Below are positions 21,377-27,690 of a stretch of 27,690 bases of DNA, piece after piece. Source of the DNA: Methanobacteriaceae archaeon. Its GTDB lineage: Archaea; Methanobacteriota; Methanobacteria; Methanobacteriales; Methanobacteriaceae. A program made the translations under genes and the position numbers. Location of the stretch: positions 1-27,690 of the forward strand of contig JAUXXK010000468.1 of NCBI GenBank assembly GCA_030681145.1. The letters run 5' to 3'. The notes under the pieces were generated by a model that saw only the letters and a list, made by a program, of their open reading frames with translations, made no database searches and was not told where the DNA came from. The first letter of the stretch is position 1, and every line of letters begins with the position of its first letter.

Positions 21377-21760
21377 ATGACCGATGAAATTTTTGGCATT
21401 GATTATAGTAGTAATGGAGAACTAACTTCATCTGGAGATTTAATGCTTGTAGAGGGATTAAATAATGCCAAACAAGCAATACGTAACCGGTTATTAACCA
21501 GGATAATGGTTTATGATTATCTTGGAGGTTATGGGTGTGATTTGGATAAAGTAGTAGGCGAACCTACAAATAACACAACTCTACAATTGCTTAATCTGAT
21601 ACTCAGCGACTCATTAAACCTTGAACCACGAGTACAACAAGTTTTAAAGCTTGATTGTTTTTTCGAGGATAAAAAAATCATTGTAGAAATGAATCTACTA
21701 CTTGTTGATGATACGATTATTGATTTAGATATAGAAACAGGGATTGGAGGATTATTATAA
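21377..21760 (+). CDS. gp25/gpW-like baseplate wedge protein (XkdS position)
   Basis: 127 residues from ATG 21377, with GGTGG upstream and 2 bp after the hub/lysin gene. The pattern is that of baseplate gp25-like proteins: an N-terminal strand with FGIDYSSNGELTSSGDLML, a helix with LNNAKQAIRNRLLTRI, then VYDYLGGYGCDLDKVVGEP, a segment like the family's YPEYGS motif, and end strands DDTIIDLDI. It starts the wedge and recruits the sheath. The gene overlaps its neighbour at 21760 (TAATG), so translation of both is coupled. Confidence 0.82.
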   Translation: MTDEIFGIDYSSNGELTSSGDLMLVEGLNNAKQAIRNRLLTRIMVYDYLGGYGCDLDKVVGEPTNNTTLQLLNLILSDSLNLEPRVQQVLKLDCFFEDKKIIVEMNLLLVDDTIIDLDIETGIGGLL

Positions 21761-22896
21761 TGTATGATGATTTATATTTCACAAAACCAACAGGAGAACT
21801 GGTTAATCTTTCAGATATAATAAATGACCTCTTAGAGATACAAGCACAAGCACAATACCAGGGATTAAATAAAGTAACTGATTACACTCCAGGATCACAA
21901 GCATACCATGTATTATACCAACAAGCATTAATCATTTTTGAACAGTTACAACGCATTAATGAATCTGAATTCAATATTCTACCATTTAATATGCGTGGCG
22001 AATACTTGGATTATACTGGTAACAGTATAGGAGTACACCGTGAAGCTGCAACAAATAGTACTGGTATGGTAGTGATTGGTCTAGATCATGATGCTGAAGA
22101 AGACATACTCCTCACAGAAGGCAGTATTCTTTCAACAACTGATGCTATAACATTCTTACTCGATGAAGACACCATGATAGAAAAGGATACATCAACCACA
22201 ACTGTTAAAGTAGTTTGCAGTCTTTCTGGAACAGTAGGTAATGTTAACGCTAACACAATAACTGAGATGATAACACGATATAATTATGATTTCATAATCA
22301 CTAACCCAAACGGATTCATTGATGGTCAGGACGAGGAAGAAGACGAAGCATACCTTGAAAGAATAATAGCAGCACCAGATAATTACCCTCCAGGAAGTAA
22401 AGGATGGTATGAATCAACTGCTAACAGTATAGCGAATGTTCATGACAGTTACTTTATTAACCAGCCCAGTGAACTGGCCGCAACTGTCGAACTTGTAATC
22501 AATTGTAATGATAAAACAACAGTATCTACCACAATATCCGAATTAACAGAACATTTTAACGAAGACAAATATAATATTGGAGGCATCCACTTAATTTTAA
22601 CCCCTGCAACAGAAATAGAAGTCTTCACCACAAATGAAATTAACATACTCCTTGCTCCAAATTACAATTTTGAATCTGTGAAAAACGAAGTAATTAATGT
22701 TGTCACAAATTATTTCGATGGACGTAATTCAGGACAAGAATATGATACTAATTGCCTAAAATTCCTGATTGGAAATGTGGAAGGAATAGCAGCTGTAACT
22801 ATCACCTCTCCTGAAAACATAGAATGTAGTGTATATGAAGTATTCACAACTGATTTTACAACATTACCTGCTAGAATCACTGAGGTGGTGATCTAA
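21760..22896 (+). CDS. Baseplate J-like wedge protein (XkdT position)
   Basis: 378 residues from ATG 21760, with GGAGGA upstream and one-base overlap with the gp25-like gene. Family features: an N-terminal region YTPGSQAYHVLYQQAL and NMRGEYLDYTGNSIGVHREAA (the usual L-D-x-x-G-x-x-[IV]-G-[IV]-x-R motif), then GTVGNVNANTITEM (the G-x-x-G-N-V-x-A motif), then EEDEAYLERIIAAPDNYPPGSKGWYESTA (the family's E-x-D-E-x-[LY]-R-x-R region followed by GS..WYE). Together with gp25-like it makes the wedge scaffold. Length is usual. Confidence 0.88.
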   Translation: MYDDLYFTKPTGELVNLSDIINDLLEIQAQAQYQGLNKVTDYTPGSQAYHVLYQQALIIFEQLQRINESEFNILPFNMRGEYLDYTGNSIGVHREAATNSTGMVVIGLDHDAEEDILLTEGSILSTTDAITFLLDEDTMIEKDTSTTTVKVVCSLSGTVGNVNANTITEMITRYNYDFIITNPNGFIDGQDEEEDEAYLERIIAAPDNYPPGSKGWYESTANSIANVHDSYFINQPSELAATVELVINCNDKTTVSTTISELTEHFNEDKYNIGGIHLILTPATEIEVFTTNEINILLAPNYNFESVKNEVINVVTNYFDGRNSGQEYDTNCLKFLIGNVEGIAAVTITSPENIECSVYEVFTTDFTTLPARITEVVI

Positions 22897-22897
22897 A

Positions 22898-23512
22898 ATG
22901 TCATATGATGACTCAAGCCTACGCGGGGATGAAATCTGCCTCAACATGGATGAAACAAACAATTTCATGAACCCCATATCACCTATGGGATGGTTTTTCT
23001 ATAACCTCTATAAAGGATTTGATCTGATTGATGAAGAGATAGACTTATCCATCAATAATCGTGTCTTGGAAAGTGCAGAGGGATTATATCTTGATATTAA
23101 TTGGGGTAAAAAATATGGTATAAAAAGGAACGGCTTAACGGATGAAATATATCGTAAAATCTTATTAGCTGCTAGTAATGAAACATTAACCGTTTTTGGT
23201 ATAAGAAATACTTTATCAAAGATATTAGGTTGCGAATATGAGGAAATAATCGTAAGTGCAGATTATGGGGATGTTATAAGATCAACAGACAACCTTACAA
23301 CTAATGAATATGATACTGTGCCAGATTATTCCACAGATCCCGAGGACATAACAAAATTTGTAACAGATAGAATGAGAGGATCTGCTGGAAGAATATTAGT
23401 TAAATATCCGCAGGGACTAAATACCGAAATTGATGAAAATACCACTCTCATTGATTTAATCAGCCCCTACATTGGACTGGTTAGTATCACCTATGAAGAA
23501 TACATGAAATAA
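22898..23512 (+). CDS. gpI/XkdU-like baseplate protein
   Basis: 204 residues from ATG 22898, with GAGGTGGTGA upstream. It lies directly after the J-like gene, where the tail protein I/XkdU family is found. The protein has the family opening, LYKGFDLIDEEIDLSINNRVLESAEGLYLDINWGKKYGIKRNGLTDEIYRKILLA (W-G-x-x-[FY]-G-I... then D-E-x-Y-R), and a segment on curved strands later (RILVKYPQGLNTE). Subunits cap the wedge and carry fibres. The Y-R-x-x-[IL]-L motif is well conserved in this group. Confidence 0.78.
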   Translation: MSYDDSSLRGDEICLNMDETNNFMNPISPMGWFFYNLYKGFDLIDEEIDLSINNRVLESAEGLYLDINWGKKYGIKRNGLTDEIYRKILLAASNETLTVFGIRNTLSKILGCEYEEIIVSADYGDVIRSTDNLTTNEYDTVPDYSTDPEDITKFVTDRMRGSAGRILVKYPQGLNTEIDENTTLIDLISPYIGLVSITYEEYMK

Positions 23513-23529
23513 TTGGGGGATTGGTGGTT

Positions 23530-23781
23530 ATGGTTGATATAGATCCTATAAGATTAGAATTAGCACTTAAAAACAGCATGGTCGAAGAATTCTGGGAAAA
23601 AATTAATTTTGAAAAACTAATCAACAATTCCAGTATCATCAATGATAACACGGCCATACTTGTTAAATATCCTTATTTTTATTTTATTTTTGATATAGAC
23701 ACCTATGGATTAATAGAAGGTAAAGGAGACGATACACTTGTTACTGAAGGCGAATTACAGGAGATGGAACCATGTCAGTAG
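23530..23781 (+). CDS. Small hypothetical baseplate-region protein
   Basis: 83 residues from ATG 23530, chosen as GGGGGATT lies 9-14 nt upstream; a TTG at 23521 in frame would add three residues. The protein is acidic and ends EGELQEMEPCQ. It starts with DPIRLELALKNSMVEEFWEKIN and has a middle block with YPYFYFIFDID. Its 3' end overlaps the collar-fibre gene by 10 bp and contains that gene's ribosome binding site (CAGGAGATGG). No family is recognised; a fibre chaperone or wedge component is possible by position. Confidence 0.6.
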   Translation: MVDIDPIRLELALKNSMVEEFWEKINFEKLINNSSIINDNTAILVKYPYFYFIFDIDTYGLIEGKGDDTLVTEGELQEMEPCQ

Positions 23782-24848
23782 GTGATGTAAATGAATATTA
23801 CACAGCAGAAGATCCTAACTATGCAGAGAGATTAAACAATCCCAATATACTAACCGATATTTTCACAGTTAAACCAAAAATAACCTTACCAGGGGCATTT
23901 AAAACTGGAGAGTATCCTGAAACCGAGAATAAGACTAAAGCAGTTTTCAGTATTGTCCAGGTTATAAATAATACTTGTACTAATACTGGTGATGGTTTCA
24001 CTGCCACAGCAGATAATCAAGAGTTCACGCTACGTGTTTATCCCAATTTCAGTGGGTTTAAGTGGTGGAATAAGGTTACATGGGCTGGAACTGGGACTAT
24101 TACTTGTTTGATGAAAGACAGTGAAACAGGAACAACCATAATAGCAAATATTGTGAGTGGGGCTGATTTGAATAGTTATAATATTGAGCATAAGCCTGTA
24201 GATATTATATTCACATTACAGAATACTGCTAGAGTTACTGACATAACCCTGGAATATCAGAACCAACCACGATTATCCGAAACTGAATGGAGTATACCTA
24301 AAAATAATATAACAGGCTTAAACAGTGCACTAGATGCTAAAGCTGATAAAACAAGCGTGGATGCAATATTTGATATAATGTATCCTGTAGGTATCATCCT
24401 TGAATTTGACAGGGATACTAATCCTAATACAATTAGTGGATGGAAAGGTACCTGGACACAGATCAAGGATAAATTCACATTAGCTGCAGGGGATGTTTAT
24501 AATGTAGGAGAAACCGGTGGAAGCGCAACACACGTATTATCTGAAGCTGAAATGCCAACTCACAAGCACAATGTAGCAACAAGTAGTAGTGGGGGTAGTA
24601 CAAGTGGCTCTACATCACCATCAGCTTCTTTTAGATACAATTTATATACAAGAGCGACGGGTTCAACTAATACACCATCTCCAACAAACTCAACTGGTGA
24701 TGGTTCAATATCAGTAGATGTAGCAAGTCATACACATAGTACACCAAATCACAATCACACTATAACAGAATCAAATAAAGGGTCAAGTTCCGCACATAAT
24801 AACCTCCCTCCTTATGTGGTTGTCTCTAAATGGGTTAGAACAGCATAA
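23772..24848 (+). CDS. Tail fibre with collar-type C-terminal domain (T4 gp12-like)
   Basis: 358 residues from ATG 23772, with AGGAGATGG upstream inside the preceding gene. The N-terminal 190 residues are beta-rich and likely bind the baseplate; residues 170-195 include NITGLNSALDAKADKTSVD, a coiled fibre stalk motif. The C-terminal region is a phage collar domain: DIMYPVGIILEFDRDTNPN, GWKGTWTQIKDKFTLAAGD, GETGGSATHVLSEAEMPTHKHN, a Ser/Gly/Thr-rich insertion, and HTHSTPNHNHTIT then HNNLPPYVVVSKWVRTA. The repeated HxH pairs bind iron in trimeric relatives such as T4 gp12. It is probably a short receptor-binding fibre; the host ligand is unknown. Confidence 0.85.
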   Translation: MSVGDVNEYYTAEDPNYAERLNNPNILTDIFTVKPKITLPGAFKTGEYPETENKTKAVFSIVQVINNTCTNTGDGFTATADNQEFTLRVYPNFSGFKWWNKVTWAGTGTITCLMKDSETGTTIIANIVSGADLNSYNIEHKPVDIIFTLQNTARVTDITLEYQNQPRLSETEWSIPKNNITGLNSALDAKADKTSVDAIFDIMYPVGIILEFDRDTNPNTISGWKGTWTQIKDKFTLAAGDVYNVGETGGSATHVLSEAEMPTHKHNVATSSSGGSTSGSTSPSASFRYNLYTRATGSTNTPSPTNSTGDGSISVDVASHTHSTPNHNHTITESNKGSSSAHNNLPPYVVVSKWVRTA

Positions 24849-24866
24849 AACGGGGTGATGATTATA

Positions 24867-25337
24867 ATGAGTACGCTATTATCAGACACTATCGGAGTTA
24901 CTGTAAAAGATGTTAACAAAACAGTAGGGAATGAATATGCACGGGTTACAAAGATTAATACTAACGGAACTGTTAATTTAAAACCTGAATCAGATAACCC
25001 TGAATCAGATGATTTAGTTAATATCCCAGTCCTTATAAATCTGGCTCTAGAAAAAGATGATAAAGTACTAATATCTTACCTGGATAATAATCCAAATTAT
25101 CCTGTCGTTATAGGAATGCAAAACCCTAAAACGGTATCTGGAGGCGCGGATGGCCGAGGAATTATCAGTATTGATAAGGTTGAAACTGATGAATTTGTTG
25201 ATATATACAGAATAACCTATGATAAGATCCCTATTTATTCTTATTTCACGGTCCCTAATGCTGATAAACTGGTAGGGTTAGCTAATTTGTTAATCAGTAA
25301 AGGCATACTCACGCAGGAAGAGGTTAATAATTTATAG
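24867..25337 (+). CDS. Baseplate/fibre protein with OB-fold-like start and fibre motif
   Basis: 156 residues from ATG 24867, chosen as GGGGTGATG (24852-24860) is 6 nt upstream; an in-frame GTG at 24855 overlaps it. Residues about 20-90 are strand-rich with VTKINTNGTVNLKPESDN, ending in LALEKDDKVLISYLDNNPNYPVVIG, a layout like OB-fold domains in spike or DUF2577-like proteins. Residues about 95-135 carry GRGIISIDKVETDEFVDIYRITYDKIPIYSYFTVPNA, which matches the G-R-G-I-x-S-I ... D-x-Y-x-I-T-Y ... F-x-V fibre motif seen in many phage tail fibres. It is followed by a C-terminal helix. A role at the tail tip is likely. Confidence 0.7.
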   Translation: MSTLLSDTIGVTVKDVNKTVGNEYARVTKINTNGTVNLKPESDNPESDDLVNIPVLINLALEKDDKVLISYLDNNPNYPVVIGMQNPKTVSGGADGRGIISIDKVETDEFVDIYRITYDKIPIYSYFTVPNADKLVGLANLLISKGILTQEEVNNL

Positions 25338-25370
25338 TTGATATTGATAATATAATTAGAGGTATTTAAT

Positions 25371-25799
25371 ATGGACAAAGTGTTAATAAACAAAATATTA
25401 ATCATCGGGATAATATTGCTCTTCTTCTTTTTCGGAATATATTTACTAACCAGCTCAGGATTATATGATGAAAAACCAGCCAGTTACACGGTCACATTAA
25501 TGGAAAAAGCATTATATGAAGACTGGACCACAGCAAAAGCAGTAAACGCCACCACCCCATCTGGGAATATAACCTCTGATGATTATGGTACAAAAACAAT
25601 TAATGGAATTAAAGTATATTATATAACTTATACGGATTCTGTAACCTGGGCTGATGATTCAGTACATGAAATTGTGAAAGGAAACGTATTCTTTAAAAAG
25701 AATGGGGAATGGCAACACATAACATGGACTGATGCTAAAGGAAATCCAAATAAAGCAGCGATAGATAAAGAAATTGCTGATAAAATTAATAATATCTAA
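25371..25799 (+). CDS. Membrane-anchored hypothetical protein
   Basis: 142 residues from ATG 25371, with GAGGT 9 nt upstream. Residues 8-28 form a membrane anchor (LIIGIILLFFFFGIYLL). The rest is a soluble domain of strands and loops (YTVTLMEKALYEDWTTAKAV, then GIKVYYITYTDSVTWADD, then FFKKNGEWQHITWTD) that would sit outside the membrane. No catalytic pattern is seen. It lies after the tail genes and before T-tracts and the tRNA. It may be a lysis accessory protein or a surface protein of the infected cell. Family is not recognised. Confidence 0.6.
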   Translation: MDKVLINKILIIGIILLFFFFGIYLLTSSGLYDEKPASYTVTLMEKALYEDWTTAKAVNATTPSGNITSDDYGTKTINGIKVYYITYTDSVTWADDSVHEIVKGNVFFKKNGEWQHITWTDAKGNPNKAAIDKEIADKINNI

Positions 25800-25804
25800 A
25801 CCTA

Positions 25805-25832
25805 TTTTTTTTCTTATTTTATTTTTTTTTTT
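25805..25832 (+). terminator. T-rich terminator after the tail operon
   Basis: T-runs at 25805-25812, 25817-25820 and 25822-25832 follow the membrane-anchored gene stop. Archaeal RNA polymerase stops at such runs. They separate the tail operon from the tRNA and the lysis block. Confidence 0.6.
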
Positions 25833-25842
25833 AATTAGTTTT

Positions 25843-25918
25843 GCCTGTGTAGCATAGCCTGGTTTAATGCGCGAGGTTTGTAACCTTGAGATCGGGGATT
25901 CAAATTCCTCCTCAGGCT
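25843..25918 (+). tRNA. tRNA-Thr (anticodon UGU)
   Basis: A 76-nt cloverleaf can be drawn. Acceptor: GCCTGTG with CTCAGGC (one U6-U67 mismatch). D-stem GCAT/ATGC with a GCCTGG-type D-loop seen in archaeal tRNAs. Anticodon stem CGAGG/CCTTG around loop TTTGTAA, anticodon TGT. T-stem GGGGA/TCCTC around TTCAAAT. The discriminator base is T and no CCA is encoded. It is decoding ACA (Thr), a common codon in this window. It sits between late gene blocks rather than at a genome edge, so it is probably virus-encoded, not an attachment-site tRNA. Confidence 0.85.
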
Positions 25919-25949
25919 TTTAAAAATCTATTTTTCACGAGCATCCACT

Positions 25950-26061
25950 GGTGGCCATCTTTGGAGGATAAACTAAAAAATTATTGGATGACTAAAAAAA
26001 AAACACTATTTATTAACATTATTATTGCTATCGCAATCAAATCTGCTCCAAATGGGCCACC
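25950..26061. repeat. Imperfect inverted repeat (arms 25950-25966 and 26046-26061)
   Basis: The left arm GGTGGCCATCTTTGGAG pairs with CTCCAAATGGGCCACC, with a one-base length difference and a few mismatches, over a 79-nt loop. The left arm is followed by GA, forming a GGAGGA ribosome-binding word that the fold would mask. It lies in the leader of the lysis cassette, so it may regulate translation; it might also be a relic of an insertion. Confidence 0.45.
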
Positions 26062-26155
26062 ATACTTATTTTTAATCTATTTTTTTTATTTATCACAAGT
26101 TGTGGCACTTTGTCACATGTTCCATAATTGTATTTTTGGAGGTGTTATTATTTGA
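25988..26155 (+). CDS. Small hydrophobic protein, holin candidate
   Basis: 55 residues from ATG 25988 to TGA 26153-26155. After a basic start (MTKKK) it has two hydrophobic segments (LFINIIIAIAI and YLFLIYFFYLSQVVALCHMF) separated by a KSAPNGPP turn, so it could span the membrane twice with a tight loop, as many holins do. The stop overlaps the TTG start of the next tiny gene (TTGA), a coupling layout. No good binding site precedes ATG 25988; a GGAGGA at 25963-25968 is 19 nt away. It could therefore be non-coding. Position just before the lysin block is the main support. Confidence 0.38.
   Translation: MTKKKTLFINIIIAIAIKSAPNGPPYLFLIYFFYLSQVVALCHMFHNCIFGGVII
26138..26144 (+). promoter_or_regulatory. 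Strong ribosome binding site for a 30-residue membrane peptide
   Basis: GGAGGTG at 26138-26144 is 7 nt before TTG 26152 and has no other start at that distance. It defines the next gene. Confidence 0.6.
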
Positions 26156-26244
26156 CTTGGTTTGAGATTTTCTGTATTTTAGTGATATTAGTAATTTTAT
26201 TATTTTTGTTTCGAATTGTGATTTTTAGTGTGAATGGATACTAG
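26152..26244 (+). CDS. 30-residue single-span membrane peptide, lysis candidate
   Basis: TTG 26152 to TAG 26242-26244 encodes a 30-residue peptide: MTWFEIFCILVILVILLFLF then RIVIFSVNGY. About 18 hydrophobic residues form one helix. GGAGGTG is 7 nt upstream, so translation initiation looks strong. It lies between a possible holin and the exported zinc-ribbon and endolysin genes; the next gene's ATG is 13 bp after its stop. Size, location and coupling suggest a holin, spanin-like or regulator peptide. No homology is claimed. Confidence 0.55.
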   Translation: MTWFEIFCILVILVILLFLFRIVIFSVNGY

Positions 26245-26257
26245 TGGAGTTGATAAG

Positions 26258-26671
26258 ATGGATGATGAGGATCCTGCTTTGAGAATGAAGGTTCGGATAT
26301 TGTTTTTGATTACGGTTATTGTACTCGTGGTTGGTAGTGTAAGCCCTGCGATGGTTAATAAAACAGAGGATGTTAAACCAGTTTCAAATATTAGTGTTGG
26401 TGCTAAAAACATGCTAATAAATAAGGGAGTGCCACGATGCGATGTTATTAGTGGGTATTTTAAACCATCAGTCAAAGGCACAGGTTACTCATATAATTGG
26501 CATTATAAAACATGGATTAACCAGTGCCCATATTGTGGCCATAAACTATTAAAGAATCCTAAAGGAGTACCGGAGTCTGAATTAACCTGTTCAAAGTGTG
26601 ATGCGGACTATGATGGGTGCAGTGGTTATGTTAAAAACGGAATGAAAAATAAAAGATTAAGGAGAGGGTAG
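26258..26671 (+). CDS. Exported or membrane-anchored zinc-ribbon protein in the lysis block
   Basis: 137 residues from ATG 26258, with GGAG about 8 nt upstream; an earlier ATG at 26234 lies within the preceding peptide gene. Residues 11-31 are hydrophobic after a charged start (VRILFLITVIVLVVGSVSP), a signal or anchor. The outer part holds a zinc ribbon: QCPYC (C90, C93) and TCSKCDADYDGC (C111, C114, C121), ending with a basic tail. This Cys layout is shared with the hub/lysin zinc ribbon at 20292-21374. It lies directly before the endolysin (3 bp), so it may bind the wall or enzyme outside the cell; that is inference. Confidence 0.65.
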   Translation: MDDEDPALRMKVRILFLITVIVLVVGSVSPAMVNKTEDVKPVSNISVGAKNMLINKGVPRCDVISGYFKPSVKGTGYSYNWHYKTWINQCPYCGHKLLKNPKGVPESELTCSKCDADYDGCSGYVKNGMKNKRLRRG

Positions 26672-26673
26672 TG

Positions 26674-27414
26674 ATGGTTTGTTATGTACGAAATGGTAGT
26701 AAAGGAGTAATGGTTAAAGCTGTTCAGGTTAAACTAAACAGTTTAGGATATTATAAAGGCAAGATTGATAGTAGCAGCGGCCCTGTGACAGTACAGGCTA
26801 TAAAGAATTATCAAAAAAATAAAAGATTAGTAGTTGATGGTTGTGTTGGTCCTATAACTTGGAAATCACTCTTTGGTGTTGATTATCCCAATACAGTTAA
26901 AAAAACAGCTACTGGAACTACAAAAGTATTAAATTTAGCTTATATTGAACAGCCCGATATTGTTACCTGTGGGTGTGTCACGGGGAACAGGTTACTGAAG
27001 AATCTTGGTGTGGATGTCAGTGTGGAAAGACTGCGAACATTAATGAAAACAAAACCATATTCTGCAAGTAGTCCTGGGACCACACCTGATAACTTCAAAA
27101 ATGGGATTATTGCAGCTGCAAAAGAAAAAGGAAAAATTGTTAAATTCACAGCTGTAAACTTGGAAAGCATAAAACAAATCAAAAATTACATCGATAAAGG
27201 CCTAGCCCTGGGCCTACATGGTGGAACAATACCTTGTATGGATTATAAAAACTATTATGGGCATTATATAACTATAATAGGATATGATACAAGTAAAAAT
27301 ATGGTTTGTATTCTAGACTCAAGCAGGGGTAAAAAATGGGTTAGTTATACTTGCTTAAAACAGTTCCAGCAAAGAAGAGGAGCTGTTAATGCCTTGAAGA
27401 TAATTTCATTATAA
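26674..27414 (+). CDS. Endolysin: peptidoglycan-binding-type domain plus C39-like cysteine peptidase
   Basis: 246 residues from ATG 26674, with GGAGAGGG upstream; GTG 26671 overlaps the preceding stop. Residues 1-68 are a PG_binding_1-type domain (SKGVMVKAVQVKLNSLGYY, then VTVQAIKNYQKNKRL, then DGCVGPITWKSLF). Residues about 85-246 are papain/C39-like: a cysteine region TCGCVTGN (C99, C101), H197 in GHYITIIGYD, and D215 in ILDSSRGKKW. The enzyme likely cleaves peptide bonds in the host wall to release virions; in a methanogen the target would be pseudomurein cross-links, by analogy with Pei enzymes. No signal peptide is seen, so it needs a holin for export. T- and A-rich sequence follows. Confidence 0.8.
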   Translation: MVCYVRNGSKGVMVKAVQVKLNSLGYYKGKIDSSSGPVTVQAIKNYQKNKRLVVDGCVGPITWKSLFGVDYPNTVKKTATGTTKVLNLAYIEQPDIVTCGCVTGNRLLKNLGVDVSVERLRTLMKTKPYSASSPGTTPDNFKNGIIAAAKEKGKIVKFTAVNLESIKQIKNYIDKGLALGLHGGTIPCMDYKNYYGHYITIIGYDTSKNMVCILDSSRGKKWVSYTCLKQFQQRRGAVNALKIISL

Positions 27415-27481
27415 AAAAAATAGATTAATATTTTTAACATAAATAGTTAGTTTTAAGTATTACTTATTATCATAATACAAT

Positions 27482-27511
27482 TGCTCAAAAAAATCCTAAA
27501 TTATTTGAGCA
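27482..27511 (+). repeat. 8-bp perfect inverted repeat downstream of the endolysin
   Basis: TGCTCAAA (27482-27489) and TTTGAGCA (27504-27511) flank a 14-nt AT-rich loop. It could be an mRNA 3'-end hairpin of the lysis operon or a protein-binding site. Confidence 0.5.
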
Positions 27512-27530
27512 GTTGATTTCAAACAAAAAA

Positions 27531-27599
27531 AAGGAAGTTCATCACCATCCCTTATCAATTTTTAATAACCCGCAGTATTGATGAGGGACTGAACTCCTT
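27531..27599 (+). other. Two-part imperfect hairpin, structured RNA or DNA element
   Basis: Outer arms AAGGAAGTTC (27531-27540) and GAACTCCTT (27591-27599) pair with one bulge; inner arms CCCTTATCAAT (27549-27559) and ATTGATGAGGG (27577-27587) pair with one T-G wobble. An internal loop and a 17-nt end loop complete it. No coding frame fits. Its GC content is higher than its surroundings. It may be a small RNA, a terminator or a site for recombination. Confidence 0.5.
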
Positions 27600-27690
27600 A
27601 AAAAAAAGTTTATAAATTATTTTTATGGTTGAAAATATTATGATTGACTGGTTGTAATAGACCAAAATTAGTAATAATTTTTATATTGAA

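Larger units (their letters stand above)
27415..27690. other. Non-coding right end of the window
   Basis: No open frame of useful size is seen on either strand. Apart from the two hairpins, it has an A-rich stretch directly after the endolysin, a TATA-like word TTTATAAATT near 27609-27618, and AT-rich DNA to the edge. The TATA-like word could drive a gene or RNA beyond the window. Confidence 0.5.

Noticed and set aside
25843..25918. tRNA as provirus attachment site
   Set aside because: No second copy of its 3' end was noticed in the window and viral-type genes lie on both sides.
25886..25987. Upstream extension of the holin-candidate frame
   Set aside because: The frame runs through the tRNA gene, so the start cannot be there; only the part from ATG 25988 is kept as a low-confidence gene.
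1..27690. CRISPR array, integrase or insertion sequence
   Set aside because: No regularly spaced repeats and no recombinase or transposase motifs were seen; the GIY-YIG gene is a homing endonuclease, not a transposase.

Overview
The window reads as the late (structural and lysis) region of a tailed virus or provirus of an archaeon, most likely a pseudomurein-walled methanogen of the Methanobacteriales. The grounds are: AT-rich DNA, strong GGAGGTGA-type ribosome binding sites, T-tracts between genes, a tRNA with an archaeal-looking D-arm and no encoded CCA, and two predicted cysteine-peptidase wall enzymes with zinc ribbons rather than muramidases. The host assignment is inference; no cellular gene or integrase is present. 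Gene order closely parallels the Bacillus PBSX xkd operon, so the particle should be a contractile-tailed (myovirus-like) virion.

Layout. 1-592: end of a small membrane protein, a zinc-ribbon-like gene, and an AT-rich leader with tandem and inverted repeats. 593-4951: packaging and portal block (small terminase, large terminase, portal, MuF-like minor head protein). 4971-5576: three small genes, the last on the minus strand next to a palindromic divergent promoter region. 5685-9780: capsid block (XkdF-like protease with a nested in-frame scaffold start, major capsid protein, connector and head/tail completion genes). 9783-11965: tail sheath, tail tube, and a tail assembly chaperone with a probable +1 frameshift extension. 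12026-16479: a fibre and homing-endonuclease module inserted between the chaperone and the tape measure, including three minus-strand genes. 16573-25337: tape measure, hub and baseplate genes (one hub protein carries a zinc ribbon and a transglutaminase-like peptidase domain), gp25-like, gpJ-like and gpI-like proteins, collar-type fibre and an OB-fold/fibre protein. 25371-27414: membrane-anchored protein, tRNA-Thr(UGU), and a compact lysis cassette of two tiny membrane ORFs, an exported zinc-ribbon protein and a C39-like endolysin. 27415-27690: non-coding, with two hairpins.

The genes form a nearly complete late programme: packaging, head assembly, contractile tail assembly, wall penetration from the tail tip, and lysis. 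The most unusual signals are two head genes that appear to start at AUU behind near-perfect ribosome binding sites (4118 and 5685), a nested scaffold start, the +1 frameshift site, the hub protein with inserted wall-active domains, and the lysis cassette containing peptides too small for routine gene calling. All functional calls were made by eye from motifs and gene order; no database search was possible.
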